Shown here: piece after piece, positions 35,751-46,009 of the stretch
Layout: each line of letters opens with the position of its first letter
Numbering within the stretch: the first letter of the stretch is position 1
Assembly (NCBI GenBank): GCA_035079385.1
Contig: JAVHKY010000059.1
Span: forward strand, 1,724,001 to 1,788,000
Length of the DNA stretch: 64,000 nt
Direction of reading: 5' to 3'
Source of the DNA: Aspidiotus rigidus
Taxonomy: Eukaryota > Arthropoda > Insecta > Hemiptera > Diaspididae
Made by a program: the position numbers and the translations under genes
Notes under the pieces: model-generated
Database searches by the model: none
The model's input: the letters and a program-made list of their open reading frames with translations, nothing else
Told to the model about the DNA's origin: nothing

Positions 35751-36010
35751 TATCAAGAATCAGCTGTGTTCGTAGGTAACTACCCGATTTTTTTTATCCT
35801 TCCCCTCCTAATTCCAATCTCTCTTTTTATATATTGTTGTTTTCCCGCGTATCACTCACTCAACTGTTAACCAAACTATTAATGATTTTTCAACTGTTCA
35901 ACTATTAATGATTTTCCAACTGTTCAACTATTGATTATTTTCAAACTGTTCAACTATTAAATATTTTCTTTTTACTGTTAAAAGTCAACTTTTTATTTGA
36001 ATTATCCTTA
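35751..36010 (+). repeat. copia 5' LTR
   Basis: 260 bp, identical by reading to 40373-40632. It begins TATCAAG and ends TCCTTA, so termini are TA...TA and not the usual TG...CA. It contains about four diverged 26-bp repeats of TTCAACTGTTCAACTATTAA between 35870 and 35970. Confidence 0.92.
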
Positions 36011-36021
36011 TGGTAGCAGAG
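36011..36021 (+). promoter_or_regulatory. copia primer binding site, initiator tRNA-Met 3' end
   Basis: TGGTAGCAGAG directly follows the LTR and is complementary to the 3' end of animal initiator tRNA-Met (CTCTGCTACCA). Confidence 0.8.
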
Positions 36022-36038
36022 CTTCGGTTACGGTTACG

Positions 36039-38504
36039 ATGGAAAATACCGTGTCACAATTGATGAGTAGCCATCTAGTGTTCAACGGTCAGAATTACAC
36101 ACAATGGAAAACGCGAACTAGCAAGGAAATTCAACTTTCTCTTGGTTGTCCAAAAGCTCTCGAGCCGATCCCGGAAGATGAAACCCAAGAACAACAAGAA
36201 GTGCGTACACAACAAGAGAACAAAGCCGCCGGTGCAGTTTTCAACAGGTTAGGCAATGACGTTGTAAACCTTGTACGTGATTGCAACACAGTGCGTGAAA
36301 TATTCGCTGTTTTTGACCTGCAATATGCGGCGGGCAATAGGGCTAATGCTTTAATTATTCAGACCCAGTTGGACAATATGCGACTTGATCCACGAGCAGA
36401 TGTCTTAAAATTCTTCACAAAAATGGATTCACTTTTACGTGATCTTACTGACTGCGGTATCCAAGTATCCGACAATGATAAATCTCTGCGTTATCTCCGG
36501 TGTCTGCCACACAGCATGAATCCACTGAAACAATCCATTCGAGGTCTTCTTTATGTAACTGGTTATACAAGCAGCCATGTCAAAAGTACAATAATGCAGG
36601 AATGCAACGACAGTCAAGCTTACTACGCCAACCGCCCTATACGTAATAATTGGCCAAAAAATGATGAAAGAAATGGACAACGTAGAAACAACGGTTATGA
36701 TCATGGACAAAAGAAGAATGGTTCAAATTTTAGTCAGCCATGTACAACAAATAACCAACCAAAACTTCCGAGTAACGGTGGTAACGGTGAGAATACGAGT
36801 CAACCCAGTATTTCCAATGCTCATAAAGCGATACGTAAAAAGCCAGGATATCAAGGAAAAAATTTTGATATTTCGAAAGTTACCTGTTATAAGTGCAATT
36901 CTAAAGGTCACTTTGCCAGTGACTGTAGCGGACCAAAATCTGCAAAATGCACCGAATTTACACCAAGTGACGTTGAAAAATTTGCTGCTGTAGCCTCTCA
37001 TGGTAATTCATCTAAAATTCAATCAAAGACGACGACCCACGAAATTGAATTCATGGGAGATTCAGGCTGTAATTATCACATCATTAACGAACGTCCTGAG
37101 AAACTAACCAATGTAAGAGCACTCATAGGACGCGAAGCTGAAATTCGACTAGCCAAGCAGGAGCAAACAATGATCGCCAAACTACAAGGAAACCTACCCA
37201 TTACTAGCTACGTAAATGGAAAACGAATACGAGGAACATTGAAGGATGTCCTGTACGTACCCGAAGCCGACGGAAATTTTCTATCTACAACGCGCTTTAT
37301 GAAAAACGGCTATGAATTTCTCGGTCGTGATGGAATTTGTAAAATTTACAATCCACAGAAAGAACAGATAATGGAAGGTAAACTGTTAGATAATCCTACT
37401 AAAATTTTATTAAAATTTGAACTTTCAGAACAACAGCAACCGATGGTAGCAACATCAATAAAAAGTGATGAACTCGGCTCATTGTGGCACAAACGATTTG
37501 GTCACATGAATTCACGCTATATCGAATTACTTCCAAAACTTACTGTGGGAATTCCATCGAACCTGAAATCTCACGAAAATGTAACGAACTGTGATACGTG
37601 CGCCAATGCAAAAATGAAGAAATCGAGCCACAAATCTGTTCGCAATCGTGCAACGCGAATTATCGAATTAATTCACTGCGATTTGATGGGAAAATTATCC
37701 CCTGCAGCTGAAGACAATTCTGAATACGTGCTTGTGATCGTTGATGATTGGTCACATTGGGTTGCGGTTTGGAATATCAAAAGGAAAAGTGAAGCCGCTG
37801 ATTTATTAAAAAAGTATGTAAAATACGTTCATAATCGCTTTAATTATCGTGTTTCAGAAATTAGATGTGATAATGCAAAAGAACTGGTAAATGAAAATTT
37901 TGAGAAATTTTGCCAAGATGAGGGCATCAACCTGGATTTGGTCCCACCGTACACACCAGAATTGAACTCAGTTGTCGAGCGAATGAACGGTACTTTAGGT
38001 AACCGAACTCGTGCTTTACTGTACAATAGTTACACCCCAATTGAATGGTGGAATTTCGCTATTGAGACAGCCGCATACTTGATTAACCGATCACCGACGG
38101 CTGCTCTGCAAGACGTTACCCCTTACGAACGTTGGCATAATCGAAAACCAAACATTTCCTGGATTCGAATATTTGGATCCGTAGCTCGTGTACTGGTTCA
38201 ACCAGAGGAAACAAAACTGAATAAAAAGAGCTGGAATGGAATACTTGTTGGGTTCACGTCGATGGGTTATAAAATCTATGATATCAGAACACGCGAGGTA
38301 TGTACTTCTTCTAATGTACTTGTTGATGAATCAAAAGATATTCGCCAATTATCACAGGCGTTAGTACAGAATCGTACGAAAAGACTTGTAATAGAGCCTA
38401 AGCAAAGAATTGATTTAGATTCGATAGAAAATATTATCATTAGCGATAAGTGTGTAACTCAGGTGAATAATGATCAAAACGACCCGATCACCAACCCCGA
38501 TTAG
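36039..38504 (+). CDS. copia gag-protease-integrase
   Basis: The start is ATG 36039 (MENTVSQLMSSHLVFNGQNY); the open frame extends upstream into the LTR without an ATG. Gag has LVFNGQNYTQWK and the zinc knuckle CYKCNSKGHFASDC near 36890. The protease has FMGDSGCNYHI. Pre-integrase HKRFGHMNSRYIELL with CDTCANAKMKK forms the HHCC zinc site. Integrase has HCDLMGKLSP, RCDNAKELVNE and YTPELNSVVERMNG (D, D, E). The frame is intact up to the MITE inserted at 38492, which supplies the stop at 38502-38504. It is therefore a C-terminally truncated polyprotein missing RT. Confidence 0.92.
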   Translation: MENTVSQLMSSHLVFNGQNYTQWKTRTSKEIQLSLGCPKALEPIPEDETQEQQEVRTQQENKAAGAVFNRLGNDVVNLVRDCNTVREIFAVFDLQYAAGNRANALIIQTQLDNMRLDPRADVLKFFTKMDSLLRDLTDCGIQVSDNDKSLRYLRCLPHSMNPLKQSIRGLLYVTGYTSSHVKSTIMQECNDSQAYYANRPIRNNWPKNDERNGQRRNNGYDHGQKKNGSNFSQPCTTNNQPKLPSNGGNGENTSQPSISNAHKAIRKKPGYQGKNFDISKVTCYKCNSKGHFASDCSGPKSAKCTEFTPSDVEKFAAVASHGNSSKIQSKTTTHEIEFMGDSGCNYHIINERPEKLTNVRALIGREAEIRLAKQEQTMIAKLQGNLPITSYVNGKRIRGTLKDVLYVPEADGNFLSTTRFMKNGYEFLGRDGICKIYNPQKEQIMEGKLLDNPTKILLKFELSEQQQPMVATSIKSDELGSLWHKRFGHMNSRYIELLPKLTVGIPSNLKSHENVTNCDTCANAKMKKSSHKSVRNRATRIIELIHCDLMGKLSPAAEDNSEYVLVIVDDWSHWVAVWNIKRKSEAADLLKKYVKYVHNRFNYRVSEIRCDNAKELVNENFEKFCQDEGINLDLVPPYTPELNSVVERMNGTLGNRTRALLYNSYTPIEWWNFAIETAAYLINRSPTAALQDVTPYERWHNRKPNISWIRIFGSVARVLVQPEETKLNKKSWNGILVGFTSMGYKIYDIRTREVCTSSNVLVDESKDIRQLSQALVQNRTKRLVIEPKQRIDLDSIENIIISDKCVTQVNNDQNDPITNPD

Positions 38505-38697
38505 AGGGGGGGGCATAGGGGACAAAATGCCCCGGGCCCGGACTTTCTGGAGGGCCCGATATTTTTAAACGTAAACTTAGGCTATGAGTTATAATTTTTT
38601 CCTGCCGACAATAGAAAAAAATGAACTGGAAGGAGAGGGGGCCCGTGAAAAATTTCCCCAGGTTGCCCCGGGCCCGCTTATTCTCTCCACGGGGTTG
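38492..38697. mobile_element. 206-bp GC-rich hAT-like MITE in the copia pol gene
   Basis: Begins CAACCCCG and ends CGGGGTTG (terminal inverted repeats), with an 8-bp direct repeat CCGATCAC at 38484-38491 and 38698-38705. An 8-bp duplication is the hAT signature. The interior is rich in CCCCGGGCCC. The pol frame on both sides has CCG as a codon start, so frame continuity is restored if the element and one repeat are removed. Confidence 0.85.
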
Positions 38698-40215
38698 CCG
38701 ATCACATTTGAGGAGGCGATGTCATCACCTGAAAGTGTTCAATGGAAAAAGGCGATACAAGAAGAATTTGATATTTTAGAGCAACGCCAAGTATGGAAAA
38801 TTGTACCAAAACCATCTGCGAAACTTATGGATACCAAGTGGGTTTTCAAACGAAAAGTTGAGCCGGGTTACAAAATTCGTTTTAAAGCGCGATTATGTGC
38901 TCGCGGCTACAAAGATAGCAACGAATATATGGTAAATGAAATTTAATCACCAACCGCTAAATTGTATACTGTACGCCTAATTATGATTTTAGCCATCGAA
39001 AACGATTGGACGATGACCCATTTAGATGTAACTGCAGCATTCTTGTACGGTGACTTACAAAAAGAAATTATCATATCCATTCCTGAAGGAATGAATGCGA
39101 ACTCTTCCACCCAAGCTCTCCAGTTAAAGAAATCGTTGTATGGTCTGAAGGTTTCGTCACGAAATTGGCATGCAAAAATTACTGCCATATTGAAGGTTAG
39201 AAAATTTTCACCATTAATTTCGGAACCGAATATTTTTGTAAATTTCCAGAGACCGACCACTGTCATTATCCTAATTTTTGTTGACGACATTCTCATTACG
39301 GGCAGTAATGAAGAGGAGATAATCGAAACAGTTCATTTTTTGGAATCGAAACTAGAAATTCGTAACCTGGGGCCACCGCAGAAATTTCTCGGCATAAATG
39401 TACATCGAGACTTCAAAGCAAAAACGTTGAACCTAGAGCAAAAAGACTATATCGAAGCTGCCGTCAGAAAGTTCCCGATCTGTAAAGTTGTTCATCGTAC
39501 TCCAATGGAAAATAATCTTCGTCTCGCTAAGCCAGAAATTTATGACGATCAAATTCAACTGCGCGAACTCTTAGGAACTCTTATGTATGCTAGCGTAGCC
39601 ACTCGACCTGACGTGACATTTGCTGTCAATTATCTGTGCAGATTTCAATCAACTCCAACGTTCGAAATATTGAAGTATGCGAAAAGAGTGTTAGCGTATC
39701 TCTACTACACAAGGGATTTCACTTTGCGTTACAAACCGAGTAAGGAAGGTGAAAAGTCGACTATCAATTTATTTACGGATGCATCTTTCGCTAGCGATAT
39801 TGTAGATCGTAAATCAACGACGGGTATGATTGTGAAACTTGGGAATAACCTCATTACGTGGCGAACAATCAAACAGAAAGCCGTCACCAAATCCACTTCA
39901 GAAGCTGAGTACATAGCAATGTCACAGGGCGATACCGAAGTCAAAGTCATCAGTAATATTCTCGAAGAACTCCGAATAAATCATCGAATTCGAATGAACG
40001 TCGATAACTCTGGTGCAATCGCTATAGCCGAGAAACGCGATTCTCGTAATTGTCGGCATATTGACGTAGCTTACAGAGCGGTAGAAGAATCAGTAGCGAC
40101 TGGTAAAATTCAACTGAACCATGTCAGTAGCAGTGAGATGGAGGCTGACTTATTGACCAAAAGCCTACCAAGAATTGTTCACGAAAAATTGACGAAGTCA
40201 GTGATGAATATGTGA
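38698..40215 (+). pseudogene. copia reverse transcriptase and RNase H
   Basis: Starts after the MITE with PITFEEAMSSPESVQWKKAI, then LMDTKWVFKRKVEPGYKIRF and ARLCARGYKD. An in-frame TAA at about 38944 precedes SPTAKLYTVRLIM. The RT continues with HLDVTAAFLYGDL (first Asp), KSLYGLK, and IIFVDDILITG-type catalytic FVDD near 39280. RNase H has NLFTDASFASD, RKSTTGM, TKSTSEAEYIAMSQ and RHIDVAYR. The MITE and this single stop are the only lesions I see. Confidence 0.9.
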
Positions 40216-40363
40216 CATTTTTTTTTACCGATTTAATCGAATTGTAAATTCTAATGTATTCTACTGTAATTGTTGTAAATAATCATGTCATTTTTATGTC
40301 GTATCGTAATGTCGTAAATGTATATACCTTTGTCGCGTCACTGTTTTCGAAAATCGCGTAGTT

Positions 40364-40370
40364 AAGGAGG
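40364..40370 (+). promoter_or_regulatory. copia polypurine tract
   Basis: AAGGAGG two bases upstream of the 3' LTR, the expected position for the plus-strand primer. Confidence 0.65.
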
Positions 40371-40372
40371 CG

Positions 40373-40632
40373 TATCAAGAATCAGCTGTGTTCGTAGGTA
40401 ACTACCCGATTTTTTTTATCCTTCCCCTCCTAATTCCAATCTCTCTTTTTATATATTGTTGTTTTCCCGCGTATCACTCACTCAACTGTTAACCAAACTA
40501 TTAATGATTTTTCAACTGTTCAACTATTAATGATTTTCCAACTGTTCAACTATTGATTATTTTCAAACTGTTCAACTATTAAATATTTTCTTTTTACTGT
40601 TAAAAGTCAACTTTTTATTTGAATTATCCTTA
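40373..40632 (+). repeat. copia 3' LTR
   Basis: Reads as identical to the 5' LTR. Followed by CGAGG, the second copy of the target duplication. Confidence 0.92.
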
Positions 40633-40637
40633 CGAGG

Positions 40638-41124
40638 CAAAGGCAACAGGTCGTTCATTCCCGTCGATAATATGCGAGAGTAGTGCGCTAATTCCCCATA
40701 GGCTTGCGTCGCAAGCAATTGCTATCGGCAGTTTTGGGTTATAGGATATCAGAACTTGGTCGCTGGCGATCTCTTTTTTCAGAGATTTGAATGATTTCTC
40801 ACAATTTTCTGTCCATTGAAATTGTGTGTTAGAACAGAGAAGTTTCCAAAGGTGATACATTTTTGATGCTGTATCTGGAATGAATTTATTATAATACGTT
40901 ATTATTATAGACCTAAAAATGATCTCACATTGTCAGCTGATGTTGGTCTTGGTGCGTGCACAATAGCTGCGATTCTTTCAGGTGATTTTTGAATTTTCCC
41001 CGCTTCGACAACGTGTCCTAGATATTTTATTGATTTTTGAAAAAATTTACATTTCTTTTTATTCAAGTGAATGTTGTTATTTTTAAGGCGATCTAAACAT
41101 GCGTAAAGGCAACTTTTGCATTCT
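40638..41124 (-). pseudogene. gypsy RT connection and RNase H, part before copia insertion
   Basis: The clear frame (40638-40860) has FQWTENCEKSFKSLKKEIAS, LISYNPKLPIAIACDASLWG and ERPVAFAS, the start of the gypsy RNase H-like domain. It ends at the copia target site CGAGG (40633-40637), and the domain continues on the far side of the copia element at 35750. The stretch 40861-41124 is degenerate. Confidence 0.8.
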
Positions 41125-41728
41125 TCAACTGTTTTGCCGTCTACCTACAATAATGTCGTCAAAGTAGGCGGCGACGCCTTCAAGTCCGCTAAGAACTTGT
41201 TGGATGATTTGTTGGAAATCATTTGGTGCCGTTTTGATTCCGAAATATAGTATGTTTATTTTGTATGTTCCTTGATGAGTGGAGAGTGTCTGAATCTTGG
41301 CGCTTAATTGGTCAACGAGAATGTGTAGGTATGCCTTATAGATATCTAGAATGCAAAAAATCATACCAGATCGAAGCTCATGAAGCATAGAATTGATACC
41401 TATTTGAAATGGGGTAGTGTGCTTTGTGTAGCTGCGGGTTTACTGTAGGTTTATAATCACAGCATATAGGAATATCACCGTTTGGTTTCTGACAAATGAC
41501 AGCTGGCGATCCCCAGTCAGAATATTCTACTTTTGTGATTATTCCTTCAGCCTCAAGACGATCGAGTTTGGCGTTGACTTTATTTCTGAGAGCGTGTGGT
41601 ATTGGGCGTGCCTTTAAGAAAACAGGCTGAGGGTTAGTTCTTAAACTTGGCTTTACCTGATGGTTTGGGATGAGTCCGATCTTTTGTTCAAATAATTTAG
41701 AGTAGGTTTCTAAGATTTCAGTTGTCAA
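41125..41728 (-). pseudogene. gypsy reverse transcriptase
   Basis: Frames 41378-41728 and 41125-41388. Motifs: KARPIPHALRNKVNAKLDRL, EAEGIITKVEYSDWGSPAV, KPNGDIPICCDYKPTVNPQL, then FCILDIYKAYLHI (first Asp), FGIKTAPNDFQQI and the catalytic AAYFDDIIVG. Broken by a frameshift near 41385. Confidence 0.88.
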
Positions 41729-41871
41729 TTTGGTCTGTTGTTCCTTGTTATTATTGATAGTATGTATCTCTTGTAGCCGACTGTGTAGGTATCCATTATC
41801 GGTATTGATCTCTTCTGTTTATGGCGAGAGCTCGGATCCATTCTCGGCCTAGGATTGCGGAGTGTTCATCA

Positions 41872-42243
41872 CTAACAACGGTACAGGTTGGCTACTGCGT
41901 TCCAGTTTTTGTAGCTTACGTTAACTCGTATCATTCCTAGCGGATGAAAAATATTTTTAGTATAGGATCGAAATCTAACCTTGGACTTGTAGAGGCGGTT
42001 TCCAATGTTGAGCTGTTTGAAATCCAATTCAGGCACCAGCATAACCTTACACCCAGAGTCAACTTTGAGAGTCTGTAACTTCTCCTTGTTACCTATTTGA
42101 ACTGAAACAATGTATTTATCGTTAGCTTGAACACATTGGTTAACATCAATAATTTCATTTATATCTAGGAAATCATTGTCAGTATAATCTACATCGTTTT
42201 CTAGAGTTATTTTTACTTTTATAATTACGGGTAGGCCTATCAT
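41872..42243 (-). pseudogene. gypsy protease region
   Basis: Contains LKVDSGCKVMLVPELDF, where DSG is the catalytic triad of a retroviral-type aspartic protease, followed by RSYTKNIFHPLGMI. The frame ends at 41872 before the RT frame. Confidence 0.75.
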
Positions 42244-43677
42244 TAGTATTTTTTTGTTTACGTAGGGTAGTTATACAAACTTTCGAGATGTGACCTTTTC
42301 TAGCACATGAGTCACAGGTTAATGAGTCTCGATTGATTTTACATTCCCTACTTTTGTGGTTATATTTCAACCACAATGAAGGCAAAGATCGTGTACACCA
42401 AGATTTTTATAAAAATTACTTTAAAACACGCATGCATTGTAAGTACGTTTTTGCAAAACAATTTTCAGTGACGTAGGTAACGATTTTCAGTGTTAGCGCG
42501 GAGCGTGTGAAAAAAACGATTTTCAGTGTTAGCGCGGAGCGTGTGAAAAAAACAAAATAACGTCACCAATGGTCTTTTATCCCCGGAAAACCGTTGCAAA
42601 AAAACTAGGTACGACGTAAACATGCCGTACAAAAAACGTATACTTTGGATGTACAAATTTGTCTTCAAAGTATTTGTGTTTTAAAGCCTTGTACAGTACA
42701 AGTGTTGTAGGTGAGTCTTTATAACTTGTACATACATTGCTTCACTCGTTTTGCTTGTTCCGCAAACGTATGTACTTGTTATGAAAAGACTCACCTACGC
42801 CACATGTACTGTAAATAGCCATTTCTTATCATGAGCCTGACTTTTAAATTTATAAAAATTTGAACGATTTTGATACTGATTCTGCAATCGGTTCCTGGAC
42901 TGCAATCGTTGGCGGTAAGATGGTCGTTGATTTTTGTTCCGGAGGTGATTCCTATTTCCTGTGTTCTGGTAATGTATTGCGTGGACAGATGTGGTGTTGT
43001 TTGTTGAACTGGTGGGCTGCGAAATTTCCTTATTTCCCGTTTTTGTTATTTCTATACTGTTTGCAATTCCAACGAGCTTTTCAAATGATTTTTCCTCCGT
43101 TTCTATTCCCAGCTGGATTAGTTTCTCCCGAATGTCAGTGTCTCGGAGTCCTCTGGTGAATTGTGATTGTAGTAAGACATCGGCGATAGACTTCTTACAT
43201 GTTTCATGAGGGCACTCAAATTTACATAGGATTGCCTGTGTTTTCAGACAAGCGACAAAATCATTAACGTTCTCTGCGGTGTCTTGTTTAAGAGACAGGA
43301 ACATTATATTGTTGTAGGACAATATTCACTGGCGGATCTAGATGGTGAGACAAAAGTGAGGTAATTTGCTCGAAGTTTTTTGTGGCAACGGAATCCGGTG
43401 CTGAGAGGCTTGTGAGCAGATTGTAATGTTCCGATGCTAAATTGTCGAGAAGTAGCTTTCCTCTTTCCATACCTCCGGCGTCCGTTTGGTCTAATAACAT
43501 ATTTCTTGCACAGTAGGCCTAGTTTTTAAAACGTTTGACATAAACTGACCAGGTTTCCTTCTGAGCGTCAAAAGCATCAAATTTAGTGATTTTGTGATGG
43601 TTTGTTGCCGGGATGTTACCCATTGCTTGAATAACTTCAGTGCAGATAGCGGCGATTTGTTCAGTGATGATAGACAT
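42179..43677 (-). pseudogene. gypsy gag, broken
   Basis: The frame starts MSIITEQIAAICTEVIQAMG at 43677 and is stopped by a TAG inside TAGGCCTA near 43515. It resumes in the same frame (LLDQTDAGGMERGKLLLDNL), then shifts near 43320 into LSLKQDTAENVNDFV and CPHETCKKSIADVLLQSQF. The insertion at 42418-42848 interrupts it after SNFYK. Beyond it lie CLHCG, frame-shifted YNHKSREC and CDSCARKGHISKVC, i.e. two CCHC zinc knuckles, the first split by a frameshift near 42366. Gag packages the RNA. At least three lesions make this copy non-functional. Confidence 0.85.
42418..42848. mobile_element. 431-bp insertion with internal foldback in gypsy gag
   Basis: Flanked by the direct repeat TTTATAAAAATT (42406-42417 and 42849-42860). 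On both sides this encodes the same residues (N-F-Y-K) in the same frame, so the gag frame continues across the insert if one copy is removed. Inside, 42692-42735 and 42768-42813 form a 44-bp imperfect stem (TACAGTACAAGTG, GTAGGTGAGTCTTT and inverse). A 36-bp tandem duplication containing TTAGCGCGGAGCGTGTG lies at about 42480-42551. The 12-bp duplication is longer than usual for MITEs, and the class is unknown. Confidence 0.65.
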
Positions 43678-43836
43678 TGTGTGAGCTTTCACGTTCTGGC
43701 GTGAATCAAATGCAAAACAATGAGAATGTTTCTCTACGTGACCAGAAAACTGGATTATTTAAATTACATCGATACTATCGCAATTAGATTTGCAATGCAA
43801 ACAGTCAAAAGAAAGAAAAAGAATTAACATGACTTT

Positions 43837-43849
43837 ATCCTCGTCGCCA
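43837..43849 (-). promoter_or_regulatory. gypsy primer binding site, tRNA-Ser type
   Basis: On the minus strand TGGCGACGAGGAT, complementary to the 3' end of an animal tRNA-Ser(GCU) (ATCCTCGTCG plus CCA). It starts reverse transcription of the minus DNA strand. Confidence 0.7.
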
Positions 43850-43851
43850 TT

Positions 43852-43981
43852 TGTTATGTGAGAAAAAGAGAGAAAAAATACCGACGATCAAACATGTAAT
43901 TGATTGAGACTGATTTACATTATGCAGAGTCATACACATATGTTGTACACAGTGTTACCATTTCTATTTTAATACATAACA
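43852..43981 (-). repeat. gypsy 5' LTR
   Basis: 130 bp starting TGTTAT and ending ATAACA (inverted termini), two bases from the primer binding site. The partner LTR is missing. Confidence 0.6.
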
Positions 43982-44720
43982 GGAATTTTCTAAAATAAAC
44001 AAAGCAATAATTAGATAACTTGTTTCCCAGAGACAGAAATTGCAGAAGAAATTTTGATTTCAGCTAAGTATTGGCACCAATCAAATAATGATAGTAAAAG
44101 GTTGAATGTAACAAAAATTCTAAACCATTTCAAGTTTGTGCAGGAGGAAATGAAAACTGTTTCTCTCGTGCAATTTTTATTTCAAGGTGGAGTAATGAAT
44201 TGTACTTGGACTGATATGAAATTGACAGAAAATGCTATGTGATCAAAACAAAGCACAAGCATCAACAACATTATATAAGTACCTGTACCTACTTATTTCT
44301 GATAAATATTTCTCTCTTGTGGCGATATTTCAACTCTTTGTAGAGGGGAAAAAAATCTGATTGATAAATATGAAGGAGTACCTAGCTGAACTGAACAAAA
44401 GCCAAAACACCAAACGTAGAGTTTGTTTGAAAAATGTAAAGTTGTTTCAAACATTAGAATTCTTCAATGTGAAAATGATCAAAAATTCTTCAATAATCTG
44501 ACATTTTGAAGAATCTTTGTGTGATTAAATATTCCACTTTTTGAACATTATTTTGTGTTTCTTATATTTTAATCGGTTTGTTTAAACAGTTCTTTGTTCC
44601 ATTATATTTCATTTTTGGCTGTTATTGAAGTATCTATTTCATTCAACTTTGAAATAAGATTAGTTGTTGGTTAAAGATAAGGATAAGTGTTGTACAAAAG
44701 ACAGCATTCTTGAACTTTTT
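43982..44720. other. gene-free stretch
   Basis: AT-rich sequence with no recognised gene or repeat; the short frame at 44054-44242 has no features. Confidence 0.4.
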
Positions 44721-45460
44721 AAAAAATGCGACTAGAGTAAAACTTATTTCAAAATAGGGTTTTTTCAAGGTCAAGCAATATGTTTTGTTTTTTTTTAAAC
44801 AAGCGTCTCAAGTCAACTTATTTTAAAATGGTGTTTGGTTAACATCTGGCAAATATTTTTCTTTTTATAAATGCGACTGAATCACAAATTATTTTAAAAC
44901 AAAGTTTGGTTTCGTATAGTTATGATCTACCGCCTTTTTTTTTTTTTTTTTTTTTTAGTGCGACCAAAATACCATTTTATAATTGTAAAAACAGTAAAAT
45001 ACAATACGCGCGAATGCACATTTGTATGTTTTATGCTCTTGTAAGACCCATGAACGTAGCATGCCACAGCCCTTAGCATAACTCTAACCCATAAATTGTG
45101 AAGCTGCAAAATGATTATAGGTGTGGTAGTCAATTTCAAAACGATTGCCATTGAGTGTAGCTATTGAGTTTGAAGGAGCTATTCTGAATTAAACTTTGCT
45201 TTATGTTTTTAATACTCTTCTATAATCAATCCCATTTTTCTTTTTTTTAATTCACAAAATCCCTAAATGCTATAGAACTTACTTTAAAATAGGGTTTGGT
45301 TAAGGTGAGCGATATTTTTTTGTTTGAAAATGCAACTGAAGTAAGACTTATGCTCATTCAAAATAGGGTTAGGTAGCAATCTGTTTTTTCTTGTTGTTTT
45401 TTTATTTTTAAATTGTGACTCTTAAAATAGGTTTGAGTTTTTATGAGCAATTTTCTTTTT
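44720..45460. repeat. diverged tandem repeat split by a T-tract-bearing insertion
   Basis: Units of about 60-85 bp with GCGACTGAAGTAAAACTTA and TTTAAAATAGGGTTTGGTT recur at about 44727, 44803, 44872, 45269, 45330 and 45414. Between the third and fourth lies about 330 bp of unrelated sequence starting at a 22-bp T run (44935-44956), which looks like a minus-strand retroposed insert with its poly(A) tail. Confidence 0.55.
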
Positions 45461-46009
45461 TCTGAAGAGAAGCAATTCAAAATGCACAAAACAAGATACT
45501 TGTATCTGTTCATGGGGGGCCCTCTTTTACCAGTCTAATTTTTTTGTGGTTACCGCACCGGTTCGATTCATTTTTTTATTCATAAATTTTTCATCGAAAG
45601 AAATTGTTTTTTCATTGTAAAATAATTTTTGCTCACCTTGCTGGCGGCTGTCGTCAACACGTAGCGACGACGCAACTGACGCTAGTTACTAAGATATAAT
45701 TGGATCGAAGAAGATATGAAATTAGGGTCTCTACAATGAACTTTCGAATTCGAATTGTGAGAACAGCTGAGTAAAGTTAGCAGAAATGCAGGCCTTGTCT
45801 TATACAAATGTGTTTGCCCTAGTCTAGCATCGTCAACTTTTGACCGGAATCTTCACGAGTTGGTATTTCACGCCACATTGGGAGGGAAGTTGATTCCGCG
45901 AGTTTTTGAAGTTTTTGCTTTCGCACGCTCGCATTGCGCGGTATTGCGTCTTGTATTCATGCTTTGGACAGTAGGGTCCTTGGGTCTGTATGGACTCTGA
46001 ATTTATTTT

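Larger units (their letters stand above)
35751..40632 (+). mobile_element. young Ty1/copia LTR retrotransposon
   Basis: Two LTRs of 260 bp (35751-36010 and 40373-40632) read as identical, flanked by the 5-bp target duplication CGAGG (35746-35750 and 40633-40637). It has a primer binding site and a polypurine tract. The gag-protease-integrase-RT-RNase H order is that of copia. It sits in the RNase H region of a gypsy element. Two lesions are seen: a hAT-like MITE between integrase and RT, and one in-frame TAA near 38944. Confidence 0.95.
34350..43981 (-). mobile_element. decayed Ty3/gypsy LTR retrotransposon with three nested insertions
   Basis: Minus-strand order: LTR (43852-43981), primer binding site, gag with zinc knuckles, protease, RT, RNase H, integrase. 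Insertions: a 431-bp foldback in gag (42418-42848), a copia element in RNase H (35751-40632) and a 241-bp MITE in integrase (34601-34841). Removing them leaves roughly 4 kb of gypsy sequence with several frameshifts and stops. The 3' LTR is not visible, so the element is truncated near 34350. Confidence 0.88.

Noticed and set aside
42860..43209. Plus-strand frames 42860-43159 and 42991-43209
   Set aside because: Antisense to gypsy gag.
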